Positions 44,873-53,228 of a stretch of DNA of 64,000 bases are shown here, piece after piece. Origin of the DNA: Rhizobium sp. ARZ01 (GTDB taxonomy: Bacteria > Pseudomonadota > Alphaproteobacteria > Rhizobiales > Rhizobiaceae); contig NZ_JACVAE010000001.1 in assembly GCF_014851675.1 (NCBI RefSeq), positions 1,116,001 to 1,180,000 of the forward strand, in the 5' to 3' direction. The notes under the pieces were generated by a model. The model was not told the DNA's origin. It ran no database searches and was given only the letters and a program-made list of their open reading frames with translations. Each line of letters starts with the position of its first letter. Position 1 is the first letter of the stretch. Position numbers and translations under genes: made by a program.

Positions 44873-46581
44873 TGGATACGGCCTGGATGCCGGCGTCGAC
44901 CTGGTCGACGGCCGTTCCCGACTGGAAGGAACGGATACGCGGCAAGCGGTCGCTCATCCCCGATCTGCCGCTCTACGATGCCGTCGCAGAAAAGGCGCTC
45001 CGCATCTTCAAGCGGCTGCGCGTACCCGACATCATCGGTAACCCGACCTACGGCGAGGCTTGCGACGAGTGGGTGTTCGATTTCGTCCGCGTCGTCTTTG
45101 GCAGCTACGATCCGGAAACGAAACGCCGCGCACTGCGCGAGTTCTTCCTGCTGGTGCCGAAGAAGAATGGCAAGTCCTCCATCGCGGCTGCGATCATCGT
45201 CACCGCGGCGATCCTCAACGAGAGGCCGGAAGCGGAACTGCTGCTGATCGCACCGACGAAGCAGATCGCGGATATCTCGTTCAAGCAGGCCGTCGGCATC
45301 ATCCGGCTCGACGACGAGCTGGCGAAGCTATTCCATCCTCAGGATCACCTGAAGAAGATCACGCATCAGAACACGCTCGCCGTGATCGCGGTGAAGGCTG
45401 CCGCGGCCGACGTCATCACCGGCTCGAAGGCCACCTACATCCTGATCGACGAGACCCACGTCTTTGCCGCGATCGCCAAGGCGGCCGATATCTTCGTCGA
45501 GATCCGCGGATCGTTGGCGGCGCGGCCAGACGGGTTCCTGCTGCAGATCACGACCCAATCGAAGACGCCGCCGGCCGGGGTATTCAAGGCGGAGCTGCAG
45601 AAGGCGCGGGACGTTCGCGACGGCCTTTTCGACTTCCCAATGCTGGCCGTGCTCTACGAGCTGCCGGCGGAGGATGCCGTCGACGGCGGCTGGAAGCGGC
45701 GCGAGACCTGGGGTCTCGTCAATCCGAACCTGAACCGGTCGGTCAACGAAGACTATCTCGCCGGCGAGGTCGCCACGGCGGAGCGCGAGGGGCCGGAGAA
45801 GCTGGCGCTGATCGCCTCGCAGCACTTCAACGTGGAAGTGGGCCTCGGCCTGCATGCCGATCGATGGGCCGGGGCGACGTATTGGGAAGTGGCAGGGCGC
45901 ACCGACCTGACGCTTGATCGCATCATGACCGACTGCGACGTTTGCGTCGTCGGCATCGACGGCGGCGGGCTCGACGACCTGATGGCGATGGCTGTGATCG
46001 GGCGCCAGCGTGAAACGCGGACGTGGCTCGCGTGGGGAAGGGCCTGGGCGCATCCGGACGTGTTCGAGCGCCGCAAGGAAATCGCCCCGCGGCTTCGGGA
46101 TTTCGAGCGCGACGGCGACCTGGTCGTCTGCGACGAGGTCGACCAGGACATCACCGAAATCGCCGACATCTGCGAGCGGCTGTTCGTGGCCGGAAAGCTG
46201 CCCGAAAAGGCCGGCATCGGCCTCGACGCCTTCGGAGTCGCCAGTCTCCTCGACGCACTGGCCGAGCTTGGCATGGCCGGCGACCTGACCATGGCCGTCG
46301 GGCAGGGCTGGAAGCTGCAGTCGGCGGTGACGACGCTGCCACGCAAGCTGAAGGACCGGACCATACAGCACTGTGGCCAGCCGCTGATGGCGTGGGCGGT
46401 CGGCAATGCCAAGACCGAGCTGAAGGGCTCAAACTACATCGTCACAAAGCAGGCGGCCGGCGCGTCGAAGATCGACCCGCTGATGGCGCTGTTCAACGCG
46501 GCGATGCTGATGTTCCTCAACCCGGAAGCCACGGCGGCCGGCATGGATGATTATTTCAAGAGCCTGACAGGTGCGCCGTGA
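44872..46581 (+). CDS. terL: Terminase large subunit
   Basis: The packaging motor ATPase and nuclease. The 569-residue protein has a Walker A in LVPKKNGKSSIAAAI (about residues 99-113), a Walker B in TYILIDETHVF (about 190-200), and a coupling motif near LLQITTQSKTPP. The C-terminal RNase-H-like nuclease carries catalytic acidic residues in VVGIDGGGLDDLMAM (about 360) and DQDITEIADICERL (about 424). It starts at GTG 44872, overlapping the terS stop. It is a Terminase_1-type HK97 large subunit. Confidence 0.95.
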   Translation: MDTAWMPASTWSTAVPDWKERIRGKRSLIPDLPLYDAVAEKALRIFKRLRVPDIIGNPTYGEACDEWVFDFVRVVFGSYDPETKRRALREFFLLVPKKNGKSSIAAAIIVTAAILNERPEAELLLIAPTKQIADISFKQAVGIIRLDDELAKLFHPQDHLKKITHQNTLAVIAVKAAAADVITGSKATYILIDETHVFAAIAKAADIFVEIRGSLAARPDGFLLQITTQSKTPPAGVFKAELQKARDVRDGLFDFPMLAVLYELPAEDAVDGGWKRRETWGLVNPNLNRSVNEDYLAGEVATAEREGPEKLALIASQHFNVEVGLGLHADRWAGATYWEVAGRTDLTLDRIMTDCDVCVVGIDGGGLDDLMAMAVIGRQRETRTWLAWGRAWAHPDVFERRKEIAPRLRDFERDGDLVVCDEVDQDITEIADICERLFVAGKLPEKAGIGLDAFGVASLLDALAELGMAGDLTMAVGQGWKLQSAVTTLPRKLKDRTIQHCGQPLMAWAVGNAKTELKGSNYIVTKQAAGASKIDPLMALFNAAMLMFLNPEATAAGMDDYFKSLTGAP

Positions 46582-47807
46582 GGGTTATCAATAGGATCAA
46601 GAGCGCCATCGTTCGACGCCTGACGGTGCGCGAGCCTGACGGCTGGTATCCCGACAGCATGCGCGGCGATGCCGGCGAGATTGTCACCGATGGCACGGCC
46701 CTTTCGTTGTCTGCGGTCTGGGCTTGCGTGAACCTGCTCGCCGGAACGATCGCCAGCCTTCCGCTGATGGTCTACCGGACAGATGCGCAAGGGCGCAGGG
46801 CTGTCGCGAAGGATCACAAGCTCTATCGAGTGCTGCACGACAGCCCGAACTTCGACCAGACGGCCGTCGATTTTTGGGAGTTCGTCAGCGCCTCGGTCGA
46901 ACTCTGGGGCAACGCCTATGCGCGGGTCGAGCGTAGCGCCGGGCAGGTCTCTGGCCTTCATCCGGTAGCGCCGAGCCTTATGTCGGTTCGGCGTCTTACC
47001 AGCGGCGACATTGAATATCGATGGACTGAGGACGGCAAGAGCTACGTCGAGACCGATCGAACCGTGCTTCATATCCGCGGCTTTGGCGGCAACCCGCTTG
47101 GCGGCATGTCGACATTGCATTTCGCGCGCCATGCCTTCAGCCTTGCACGCGCCGTCGATCGATCTGCCGCGGGAATGTTCAAGAACGGGCTACGCCCTTC
47201 CGGTGTTCTGACGTTCGAGAACTGGCTCTCGGAAGAACACAGGAAGCTCGCCGAGGCAAAGCTGACCGAGAAGTTCCTCGGCGCGATGAATGCCGGGCGG
47301 CCGCTGATCCTCGAAGGTGGGACCAAGTGGCAGCAACTGACGATCGCACCGGAAGACGCGCAGATGCTGGAATCGCGAGGCTTCTCCGTCGAGGAAATCT
47401 GCCGGTTCTTCGGGGTTCCGCCGTTCATGGTCGGCCATACGGAGAAGTCGACCAGTTGGGGCACCGGACTCGAGCAACAGACGCTCGGCTTCCAGAAGTT
47501 CACTCTGCGCCGCAGGTTGAAGCGCATTGAGCAGGCGCTGGAGAAGCAGTTGCTGACGCCGCTGGATCGCGCAGCTGGCATCACCATCGAATTCAACCTG
47601 GAGGGCCTTCTCCGGGGCGACAGTGGCGCAAGGGCGAGCTTCTACCAGTCGGGCCTGAACAATGGCTGGATGACGATCAACGAGGTCCGCGCGCTGGAAA
47701 ACATGCCTCCTGTCGCGGGTGGCGACGTCCCGCGCATGCAAATGCAGAACGTCCCGATCACTCAGGCGGGCCAGCAACAGCAACTCCCGGCGCCGAACGA
47801 GGAATAG
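46578..47807 (+). CDS. Portal protein (HK97 family)
   Basis: The dodecameric ring through which DNA enters the head. The 409-residue product matches the HK97 portal family: ALSLSAVWACVNLLAGTIAS near residue 35, LYRVLHDSPNFDQTAVDFWE, ELWGNAYARVERSAGQVSGL, then IYRFFGVPPFMVGHTEKSTSW-like sequence (here EEICRFFGVPPFMVGHTEKS) and QTLGFQKFTLRRRLKRIEQA. It begins at GTG 46578, overlapping the terL stop. The C-terminal tail is Gln-rich (TQAGQQQQLP). Confidence 0.94.
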   Translation: MRVINRIKSAIVRRLTVREPDGWYPDSMRGDAGEIVTDGTALSLSAVWACVNLLAGTIASLPLMVYRTDAQGRRAVAKDHKLYRVLHDSPNFDQTAVDFWEFVSASVELWGNAYARVERSAGQVSGLHPVAPSLMSVRRLTSGDIEYRWTEDGKSYVETDRTVLHIRGFGGNPLGGMSTLHFARHAFSLARAVDRSAAGMFKNGLRPSGVLTFENWLSEEHRKLAEAKLTEKFLGAMNAGRPLILEGGTKWQQLTIAPEDAQMLESRGFSVEEICRFFGVPPFMVGHTEKSTSWGTGLEQQTLGFQKFTLRRRLKRIEQALEKQLLTPLDRAAGITIEFNLEGLLRGDSGARASFYQSGLNNGWMTINEVRALENMPPVAGGDVPRMQMQNVPITQAGQQQQLPAPNEE

Positions 47808-47812
47808 CGCAC

Positions 47813-48478
47813 ATGAAAACCAAGGATTTCGCCCTGCAGGTTAAAGGCCTGTCGGAAGACGGCACCTTTGAAGGCTACGGCTCAATCTTCGGCAACGTGG
47901 ACAGCTACGGCGAAAAAGTTATGCCGGGGGCGTTCGTGGGCTCGCTTGCGAAGCATCGGCGCGAGGGTTCGAGTGTCCTGATGCTGTGGCAACACAACGC
48001 GGATGAGCCGATCGGCGTATGGGAAGACCTGGCCGAAGACGCAAAGGGCCTCTGGGGCAAGGGCCGGCTTATCCTCGAAGTTCAGAAGGCCCGCGAAGTT
48101 CACGCCCTGATGAAGGGCAAGGCGATCGGCGGCCTCTCCATCGGTTATCGCGAGGTGAAGGTGACGCCGGACGGCAATGTCCGAAATCTTGATGAACTGG
48201 ACCTGAGGGAAATCTCGCCGGTCTCGTTCCCCGCAAACCGCCGCGCCCGCATCGAGAGCGTCAAATCGGAGCGCATGGAAGAGTTTGCTTGTCGCCTTCG
48301 CGATGGAGACCCCATGCCCATCAAAGATTTCGAGGACATCCTGCGCGAGGCAGGCGTCCCGAAGAGCATGGCCGTAGCGATCGCCTCGCACGGCTATGCC
48401 AAGGCCATTCGGAGCGAGTCCGAGGGCAGCAAGGCGAATGAACCGGCCGCATTCCTCCAAGCCCTCCTGCGCGGCTGA
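47813..48478 (+). CDS. HK97 family prohead protease
   Basis: A 221-residue serine protease (family S78) that trims capsid and scaffold inside the prohead. The catalytic histidine lies in LMLWQHNADEPIGVWE (about residue 61), the serine in IGGLSIGYREVKV (about 106), and a third acidic residue in LDLREISPVSFPANRRA (about 132-148), where the SPVSFPANP-like end is a family signature. It is 5 bases after the portal gene and 30 bases before the capsid gene. Confidence 0.93.
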   Translation: MKTKDFALQVKGLSEDGTFEGYGSIFGNVDSYGEKVMPGAFVGSLAKHRREGSSVLMLWQHNADEPIGVWEDLAEDAKGLWGKGRLILEVQKAREVHALMKGKAIGGLSIGYREVKVTPDGNVRNLDELDLREISPVSFPANRRARIESVKSERMEEFACRLRDGDPMPIKDFEDILREAGVPKSMAVAIASHGYAKAIRSESEGSKANEPAAFLQALLRG

Positions 48479-48508
48479 TCTTCCTCCCTGTCCAGAAAGG
48501 ACACCACA

Positions 48509-49927
48509 ATGAAACGTCATTTCTTCACCACGCTTGCCGTGGCGATGCTGGCTGTCGTGGGCGTGCTCACGGCGACCGGCGCTCACGCCGCCGCCGGCCT
48601 CGTCAACCCGGCTGACCTCGCCACTCTGGCGCCGTATGCTGCAATCGGAGCCGCCGGCGTTGCCCGTGTGGCTTCGTCGATGATCGGTCCGCGCATCTTC
48701 TTTGCCCCGCCCGATGATCTTGGTGGCGGAGGTGTTTCGCCCGAACAACTGGCTGCACAGGTCAAGGCCAAGTTCGACCAGGCGATTGATGCTGTGAAGT
48801 CCATCGCTGAGGATGCGCTCGGCAAGGCCAAATCTGGCGAGGAACTGTCTACATCGCTCAAGGAGAAGGCCGACGAGGCTCTTCTGAAGATGAACGGTCT
48901 GACCGAGCAGGTCGCCGAGCTCGAGCAGAAGATGGCCCGTGCCAAGGGCGACGGCAAGGATGCCGTGAAGTCCATCGGCGAGCAGTACGTCGAATCGGAA
49001 GGCTTCACGTCGTTCCAGGGCGCCGGCTTCTCGAAAAGCCACCGTGGCGGGAGCCTGCAGGTCAAGGCGACCCTGACGTCGGCGACAACCAATGCCGCCG
49101 GCTCCGTTGGCGATGCGATCCAGAATACCCGTCTCCCGGGCATTCTTCCTCTTCCCCAGCGCCGCATGACCGTTCGCGATCTGCTGTCTCAGGGCCAGAT
49201 GGACGGCAATACGCTGGAGTATGTCAAGGAAACCGGCTTCACCAACAATGCCGCTCCGGTGGCTGAAGGCGCGGCAAAGCCTTCGTCGGATCTGAAGTTC
49301 GATCTCATGACGACGTCGGCCAAGGTCATCGCCCACTGGATGAAGGCGTCGAAGCAGGTTCTGAGCGATATTTCACAGCTCCGTTCCATCATCGACCAGC
49401 GCCTTCTCTACGGTCTGGCTTATGCCGAAGAGGCGCAACTCCTGAACGGCGACGGCACCGGCCAGAATCTGCTCGGGCTTATCCCGCAGGCCACCGCCTA
49501 TGCGGCGCCGATCACGCTTTCCAGCCCGACCAGCATCGACATGATGCGTCTGGCGCAGCTGCAGGCGGCACTGGCGGAGTATCCGGCAACGGGTCACGTC
49601 ATGCATCCCAGCGACTGGGCATGGGTTGAGACGCTGAAGGACACGACCGGGCGCTACATCATCGGCAACCCGCAGGGCACGGTTACGCCGACGCTCTGGG
49701 GGCTGCCGGTCGTCACCACGCAGGCCGTCTCGGTCGACAAGTTCCTGACCGGTGCCTTCAAGCTCGGCGCCCAGGTTTTCGACCGCTGGGATGCTCAAAT
49801 CGACGTCGGGTACGAGAACGACGACTTCACCAAGAACCTTGTGACGATCCTGGCAGAAGAGCGGCTCGCCCTGGCGGTCTACCGTCCGGAAGCGTTCATC
49901 TACGGCGATTTCGGCCGCGTGACCTGA
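48509..49927 (+). CDS. Major capsid protein (HK97 fold) with a signal-peptide-like N-terminus
   Basis: The 472-residue protein has a coiled-coil delta domain at about residues 78-160 (AKFDQAIDAVKSIAEDALGK, LLKMNGLTEQVAELEQKMAR), normally removed by the protease, and the HK97 capsid core after it (VRDLLSQGQMDGNTLEYVKE, AKVIAHWMKASKQVLSDISQ, LLNGDGTGQNLLGLIPQATA, MHPSDWAWVETLKD). Unusually, the first 60 residues look like a signal peptide (MKRHFFTTLAVAMLAVVGVL then TATGAHAAAG) plus a second hydrophobic stretch. AGAAAGGAC supports the start at 48509; ATG 48680 would give an ordinary capsid but lacks a ribosome site. Confidence 0.93.
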   Translation: MKRHFFTTLAVAMLAVVGVLTATGAHAAAGLVNPADLATLAPYAAIGAAGVARVASSMIGPRIFFAPPDDLGGGGVSPEQLAAQVKAKFDQAIDAVKSIAEDALGKAKSGEELSTSLKEKADEALLKMNGLTEQVAELEQKMARAKGDGKDAVKSIGEQYVESEGFTSFQGAGFSKSHRGGSLQVKATLTSATTNAAGSVGDAIQNTRLPGILPLPQRRMTVRDLLSQGQMDGNTLEYVKETGFTNNAAPVAEGAAKPSSDLKFDLMTTSAKVIAHWMKASKQVLSDISQLRSIIDQRLLYGLAYAEEAQLLNGDGTGQNLLGLIPQATAYAAPITLSSPTSIDMMRLAQLQAALAEYPATGHVMHPSDWAWVETLKDTTGRYIIGNPQGTVTPTLWGLPVVTTQAVSVDKFLTGAFKLGAQVFDRWDAQIDVGYENDDFTKNLVTILAEERLALAVYRPEAFIYGDFGRVT

Positions 49928-49991
49928 TCAAGTTCGGCTCATCAAGGAGGGCGGTTCGCGCCGCCCTCCCTATGAACCGAAGGAGATAGCG

Positions 49992-50183
49992 ATGAAAACC
50001 TATTCAGTCATTCGCCAGCACCTTGGCGACAAGATGTACATGCCAGGCGACAGGCGCGAGGCGGCAAAGGCTGACGTCGCGCATCTCGTTGCCAATGGCG
50101 TTCTTGTGGAAGGTGACAAGGCCAACAGGGCACCGGCAAACAAGGCCGAGAAGTCCTCGCCCAAGAATAAGGCTGCCGACTGA
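49992..50183 (+). CDS. Small head-region hypothetical protein
   Basis: A 63-residue protein (AAGGAGATAGCG before ATG 49992) of the type often found just after the capsid: a short N-terminal fold, GDKMYMPGDRREAAKADVAH, a loop VANGVLVEG and a Lys/Ala-rich tail. It resembles small phage proteins with a YxxGDxR-type motif that may line the capsid or connector; the role is uncertain. Confidence 0.7.
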   Translation: MKTYSVIRQHLGDKMYMPGDRREAAKADVAHLVANGVLVEGDKANRAPANKAEKSSPKNKAAD

Positions 50184-50185
50184 TC

Positions 50186-50761
50186 ATGCTCGCACCCGTC
50201 CGCACCGTCGCGCCTGCGATCACGCCCGTCTCGCTCGCCGAGGCGAAGCAGCATCTGCGCGTTGATCATTCCGATGATGACGCCCTGATCACGGCGCTGA
50301 TCGCGGCTGCGGTCGACCATCTCGACGGCTGGACGGGCATTCTCGGTCGCTGCCTGGTCGAGCAGACGTGGCGGCAGGATTTTGAGCGGTTCGCTTCCTG
50401 CCTGCCGCTACCGCTCGGCCCAGTGATTGGGATTGTCAGCGTCATGTCGGACGCCGGGTCGGTCGATCAGGCGAGCTATTCGCTTGTCACCGACGCCGGG
50501 GGCAGGGCGCGCGTGGAGTTCGCCTCTGGCGTTTCGGTGGCGGGTCCTGTCAGCGTCACCTATGAGGCGGGCTATCCGACGACGCCGGAACAGCCTGGGT
50601 CGCCGGTAGTGCCGGAAAAGAGCACTGTGCCTGATGGGCTCAAGCTGGCGATCGTGCTCCACGTTAAGATGAACTACGAGACGATGGAGCCCGCGGCGCG
50701 AGACTCCTACCAGCGCGCCTTTGATGCGCTGATCGCGCCCTATCGCAGGATCAGCGTGTGA
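50186..50761 (+). CDS. Head-tail connector protein (gp6-like)
   Basis: A 191-residue protein with the N-terminal helical connector fold (TPVSLAEAKQHLRVDHSDDD, ALITALIAAAVDHLDGWTG), matching the gp6/gp8-like adaptor that sits under the portal, followed by a beta-rich insert with QTWRQDF and a C-terminal helix (LKLAIVLHVKMNYETM). It starts 2 bases after the preceding stop and its own stop overlaps the next start (TGATGG). Confidence 0.87.
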   Translation: MLAPVRTVAPAITPVSLAEAKQHLRVDHSDDDALITALIAAAVDHLDGWTGILGRCLVEQTWRQDFERFASCLPLPLGPVIGIVSVMSDAGSVDQASYSLVTDAGGRARVEFASGVSVAGPVSVTYEAGYPTTPEQPGSPVVPEKSTVPDGLKLAIVLHVKMNYETMEPAARDSYQRAFDALIAPYRRISV

Positions 50762-51096
50762 TGGAGGCCAATGATCTCTTCCAGCGTGTCGCCTTCGACC
50801 TACGCCCCCCGATCGACGACGGCATGGGCAACACTCAGGGTGATTGGCAGGAGCAGTTCCAGTGCCGGGCGGCTTATCGTCACCTGCGCGGCGGCGAAAG
50901 CATCATGGCTGGCCGCCTACAGGGCAAGCACACACAGATCATCACCGTGCGCGCCTCGTCGCAGACGCGGGAGATCACAACCGACTGGCGCGTGAGAGAC
51001 ACGCGAACCGGCGACGAGTTTAATATCCGCGACGTGACGCACGAGAACGGTCGGCAGTGGATCTCGCTGCTCATCGAGCGAGGTGTGGCCGTCTGA
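50761..51096 (+). CDS. Head-closure / head-tail joining protein
   Basis: A 111-residue beta-barrel protein of the phage head-closure (SPP1 gp16-like) family: FQRVAFDLRPPIDDGMGNTQ, DWQEQFQCRAAYRHLRGGES, then TDWRVRDTRTGDEFNIRDV and the end GRQWISLLIERGVAV. It docks on the connector ring and retains packaged DNA. It overlaps the genes on both sides by one base. Confidence 0.85.
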   Translation: MEANDLFQRVAFDLRPPIDDGMGNTQGDWQEQFQCRAAYRHLRGGESIMAGRLQGKHTQIITVRASSQTREITTDWRVRDTRTGDEFNIRDVTHENGRQWISLLIERGVAV

Positions 51097-51509
51097 TGGT
51101 GCAGGGTCTCGCTCGGCTCAACAAGAAGCTGACGGTGACATTGCCGAAGCGTGTCGAGGCGGCGACCCGGAAGGCTATGGAGACCGGCGCCAAAGAACTG
51201 GTCGAGATGATGAAGCGGCTTGTCCCTGTCGATCAGGGTGACCTTCGCGCCAGCATCGGCTGGTCGTGGGGCGCGCCTCCGAAGGGGTCCGCAATAATCG
51301 CCAGCAGCCCATATGATAGCCGTGGAATGCGCATCGTCATCTACGCCGGCAACAAGGAAGCCTATTACGCCCGCTGGCAGGAATTCGGCACGGTCAATAT
51401 GGCGGCCAATCCATTCTTCTTCCCGTCCTGGCGGTCGCTGCGTAAGCGGATCAAGTCACGTATCACCCGCGAGATGAAAAAGGCGGTCAAGGCGGAGTTC
51501 CCGGCATGA
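51096..51509 (+). CDS. HK97 gp10-like head-tail joining protein
   Basis: A 137-residue protein of the HK97 gp10 family: VEAATRKAMETGAKELVEMM, LVPVDQGDLRASIGWSWG and YYARWQEFGTVNMAANPFFF, where 'xPVDTGxLRxSI' and 'WxExGTxxxxAxPF' are the family signature. It belongs to the head-tail joining set. ATG 51096 overlaps the previous stop (TGATG); an in-frame ATG at 51057 lies inside the previous gene. Confidence 0.9.
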   Translation: MVQGLARLNKKLTVTLPKRVEAATRKAMETGAKELVEMMKRLVPVDQGDLRASIGWSWGAPPKGSAIIASSPYDSRGMRIVIYAGNKEAYYARWQEFGTVNMAANPFFFPSWRSLRKRIKSRITREMKKAVKAEFPA

Positions 51510-51928
51510 GCGTAGCAGTCGAACTGCAAAAGATGGTCTTTGCCGCGCTCAAGGCGGATGCTTCGGTGTCGTCGCTGATCGGCGGGCGGGTCTACGACCG
51601 GATACCGACTGGTACAAACGGGAAGGTGACGGCGACGTTCCCTCATGTCGGCTTCGGTCCCTACGATTTCGTGTCTGACGATGCTGATTGCATCACCGCA
51701 GGAGAACACACGCTGCAGATCGACATATGGAGCCGTGCCGTGGGACGTGGCGAGGCGAAGCAGATCACCGATGCCGTCCGGCGCGCGTTGCACGGCTACG
51801 AGGCCGACATGGGTGTATATCGCCTTGTCGAGATGAGGACTGATTTCGCGCGGGTGATCGGTGACCCAGATGGCCTGACCTCGCACGGCATCGTCACCGT
51901 AACGGCTGTGATAGAGGAACCGGCGTGA
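51506..51928 (+). CDS. Tail completion/terminator protein (DUF3168 family)
   Basis: A 140-residue protein of the DUF3168 family: MVFAALKADASVSSLIGGRV, YDRIPTGTNGKVTATFPHVG, then EHTLQIDIWSRAVGRGEAKQ and VRLALH-like VRRALHGYEADMG. Family members cap the tail tube and join it to the head (like HK97 gp10/lambda gpU neighbours). It overlaps both neighbours by 1-4 bases. Confidence 0.88.
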   Translation: MSVAVELQKMVFAALKADASVSSLIGGRVYDRIPTGTNGKVTATFPHVGFGPYDFVSDDADCITAGEHTLQIDIWSRAVGRGEAKQITDAVRRALHGYEADMGVYRLVEMRTDFARVIGDPDGLTSHGIVTVTAVIEEPA

Positions 51929-52134
51929 TGGCATGGATGATCGTCCATACGGAAGGTAACTTCCGCCGGCCTCGGTCGGTCTACTCGTTCAATTTTAAGC
52001 CAAGCCCGGAGCCTCAAGAGCGCCCGCGTGACGTCGTGGACTATGCGGTCTCGAAAGGGTTGGCCACGGAAGTCCCGTCTCCGACCAGAGAGCAAGCCAA
52101 AGCGATCAAGCAGCGGCGCACCCGGGCGAAGTAG
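51928..52134 (+). CDS. Small hypothetical tail-region protein
   Basis: A 68-residue basic protein (AWMIVHTEGNFRRPRSVYSF, tail EQAKAIKQRRTRAK) that starts with ATG 51928 overlapping the preceding stop. Small basic proteins at this place are common in rhizobial phages, but I know no role for this one. Confidence 0.65.
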   Translation: MAWMIVHTEGNFRRPRSVYSFNFKPSPEPQERPRDVVDYAVSKGLATEVPSPTREQAKAIKQRRTRAK

Positions 52135-52210
52135 CCCTTCCACTTGAAACCGGGCGCAAGCCCTTCCTGGCTGGACGATCTCCGGCCCCTTGCCACATGG
52201 AGAGAAGACA

Positions 52211-52669
52211 ATGGCTGCGCCAAACTTCCAGCGCTTTCACGAGTTCGTTGTCGAGGTCGAGACCGACACGCCCGGCACCTATGCCAAGATTTGCGGGATC
52301 ACCGGTCGTCAGGTGAACCGCGCCCTCGCTCTTGAAGAGGTCCCTGTCCCGAAAGATTGCGATGACGAATCGGCCGGCGTGGAAATGCTGGTGGAGACTG
52401 GCGCCCTCGTCGTCACGGTCAGCGGCACCGCGAAATGGGCACGGCAGTCCCACGAGATGATGATGGACTGGATTTACCTCAAGCAGCGGAAATCGATCCG
52501 TGTCGCGCATGTCGCGGCAGCAGCTGGGGATACCGAATATGAGACCGGCTTCGCCTACATGACGGCTCTCAACGACAGCGGCGAAATCCAGGGCGAGGGC
52601 AAGGTCGTCACCCGTGAGATCGAGTTGCGCTTCGACGGCGAGCCGACACGCACGGCAAAGGCCCCCTGA
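52211..52669 (+). CDS. Major tail tube protein
   Basis: A 152-residue protein resembling the GTA/phage major tail proteins: QRFHEFVVEVETDTPGTYAK, GITGRQVNRALALEEVPVPK, then SAGVEMLVETGALVVTVSGT, MMMDWIYLKQRKSIRVAHVA and LNDSGEIQGEGKVVTREIEL. The 'ITGRQVNRALALEEVPVPDC' sequence is typical of the tube fold. GGAGAG precedes ATG 52211; an earlier ATG at 52190 is not supported. Its stop overlaps the chaperone start. Confidence 0.88.
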   Translation: MAAPNFQRFHEFVVEVETDTPGTYAKICGITGRQVNRALALEEVPVPKDCDDESAGVEMLVETGALVVTVSGTAKWARQSHEMMMDWIYLKQRKSIRVAHVAAAAGDTEYETGFAYMTALNDSGEIQGEGKVVTREIELRFDGEPTRTAKAP

Positions 52670-53079
52670 TGCGGGGCTCTGAAACGATCGCATGGGCCGG
52701 GGGCGAGCATAACTTCCGGCTCGGAATTGGCGAACTGCGCTCCATTGAGCAGTTGAGCGATGCGGGTGTCGCCGTGGTGTTCATGCGGCTGATCGGCCAG
52801 CAATGGAAGATCGACGACGTTCTTGGCCCGATCCGGCTCGGCCTGATGGGCGCAGGCATGATCGAGAGCGAGGCGAAGGCCGTCCTCAACCGTGCATCGA
52901 CGACACACAGCCCCTATGCGTTGGCAATCACCTCCGCCGAAATCCTCCGCCGCTTCATCATGTGGGAGGGAGAGGACGCGCCGGGGGAGCCGGAGGCGGG
53001 GGAGGCAAACCAGCGCCTGACCCGCTCCGAAACGGAAGAACCCGATGGTCCAGCTACTACCGCGCCGGAGCTGTCTTAG
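52669..53079 (+). CDS. Tail assembly chaperone, short product (GTA gp10-like)
   Basis: A 136-residue protein of the GTA gp10-like chaperone family (Phage_TAC_11-like): IAWAGGEHNFRLGIGELRSI, EQLSDAGVAVVFMRLIGQQW, GLMGAGMIESEAKAVLNRAS, AEILRRFIMWEGED. It binds the tape measure during tail assembly. It starts one base inside the tail-protein stop. A longer frameshifted product is proposed from the same start. The C-terminal 25 residues after WEGED are low-complexity and lie over the slip region. Confidence 0.87.
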   Translation: MRGSETIAWAGGEHNFRLGIGELRSIEQLSDAGVAVVFMRLIGQQWKIDDVLGPIRLGLMGAGMIESEAKAVLNRASTTHSPYALAITSAEILRRFIMWEGEDAPGEPEAGEANQRLTRSETEEPDGPATTAPELS

Positions 53080-53228
53080 GCTTCACGCCGCGCGACATTG
53101 ACGACATGACGCCGTGGGAGTTCGCCCACTGTGTCGAAGGCTGGAAAGAGGCGAACAGCGCCGAGGAAAAGGCGCCGCCGCCAATGGATGACGACAAGCT
53201 GGCCGAACTCGGCATCGTGGGGTTCTAA
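52669..53228 (+). CDS. Tail assembly chaperone, proposed -1 frameshift product
   Basis: The -1 frame downstream reads NGRTRWSSYYRAGAVLGFTP and RDIDDMTPWEFAHCVEGWKE to a stop at 53228, the pattern of the second tail chaperone domain (Phage_TAC_6-like). Its WSSYYRAG start lies upstream of the first frame's stop (53077-53079), and no good start codon or ribosome site precedes it; the nearest ATG (53106) falls inside the domain. A -1 slip is therefore likely, as in lambda G/GT. Two GGGGG-AG runs (52983-52989, 52998-53004) in the right phase are the best candidates, though not the canonical heptamer. Confidence 0.6.

Noticed and set aside
53106..53228. Second tail chaperone as an independent gene starting at ATG 53106
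   Set aside because: This start removes the first helix of the domain (WSSYYRAGAVLGF), and no ribosome site precedes it. A frameshift explains the reading better.
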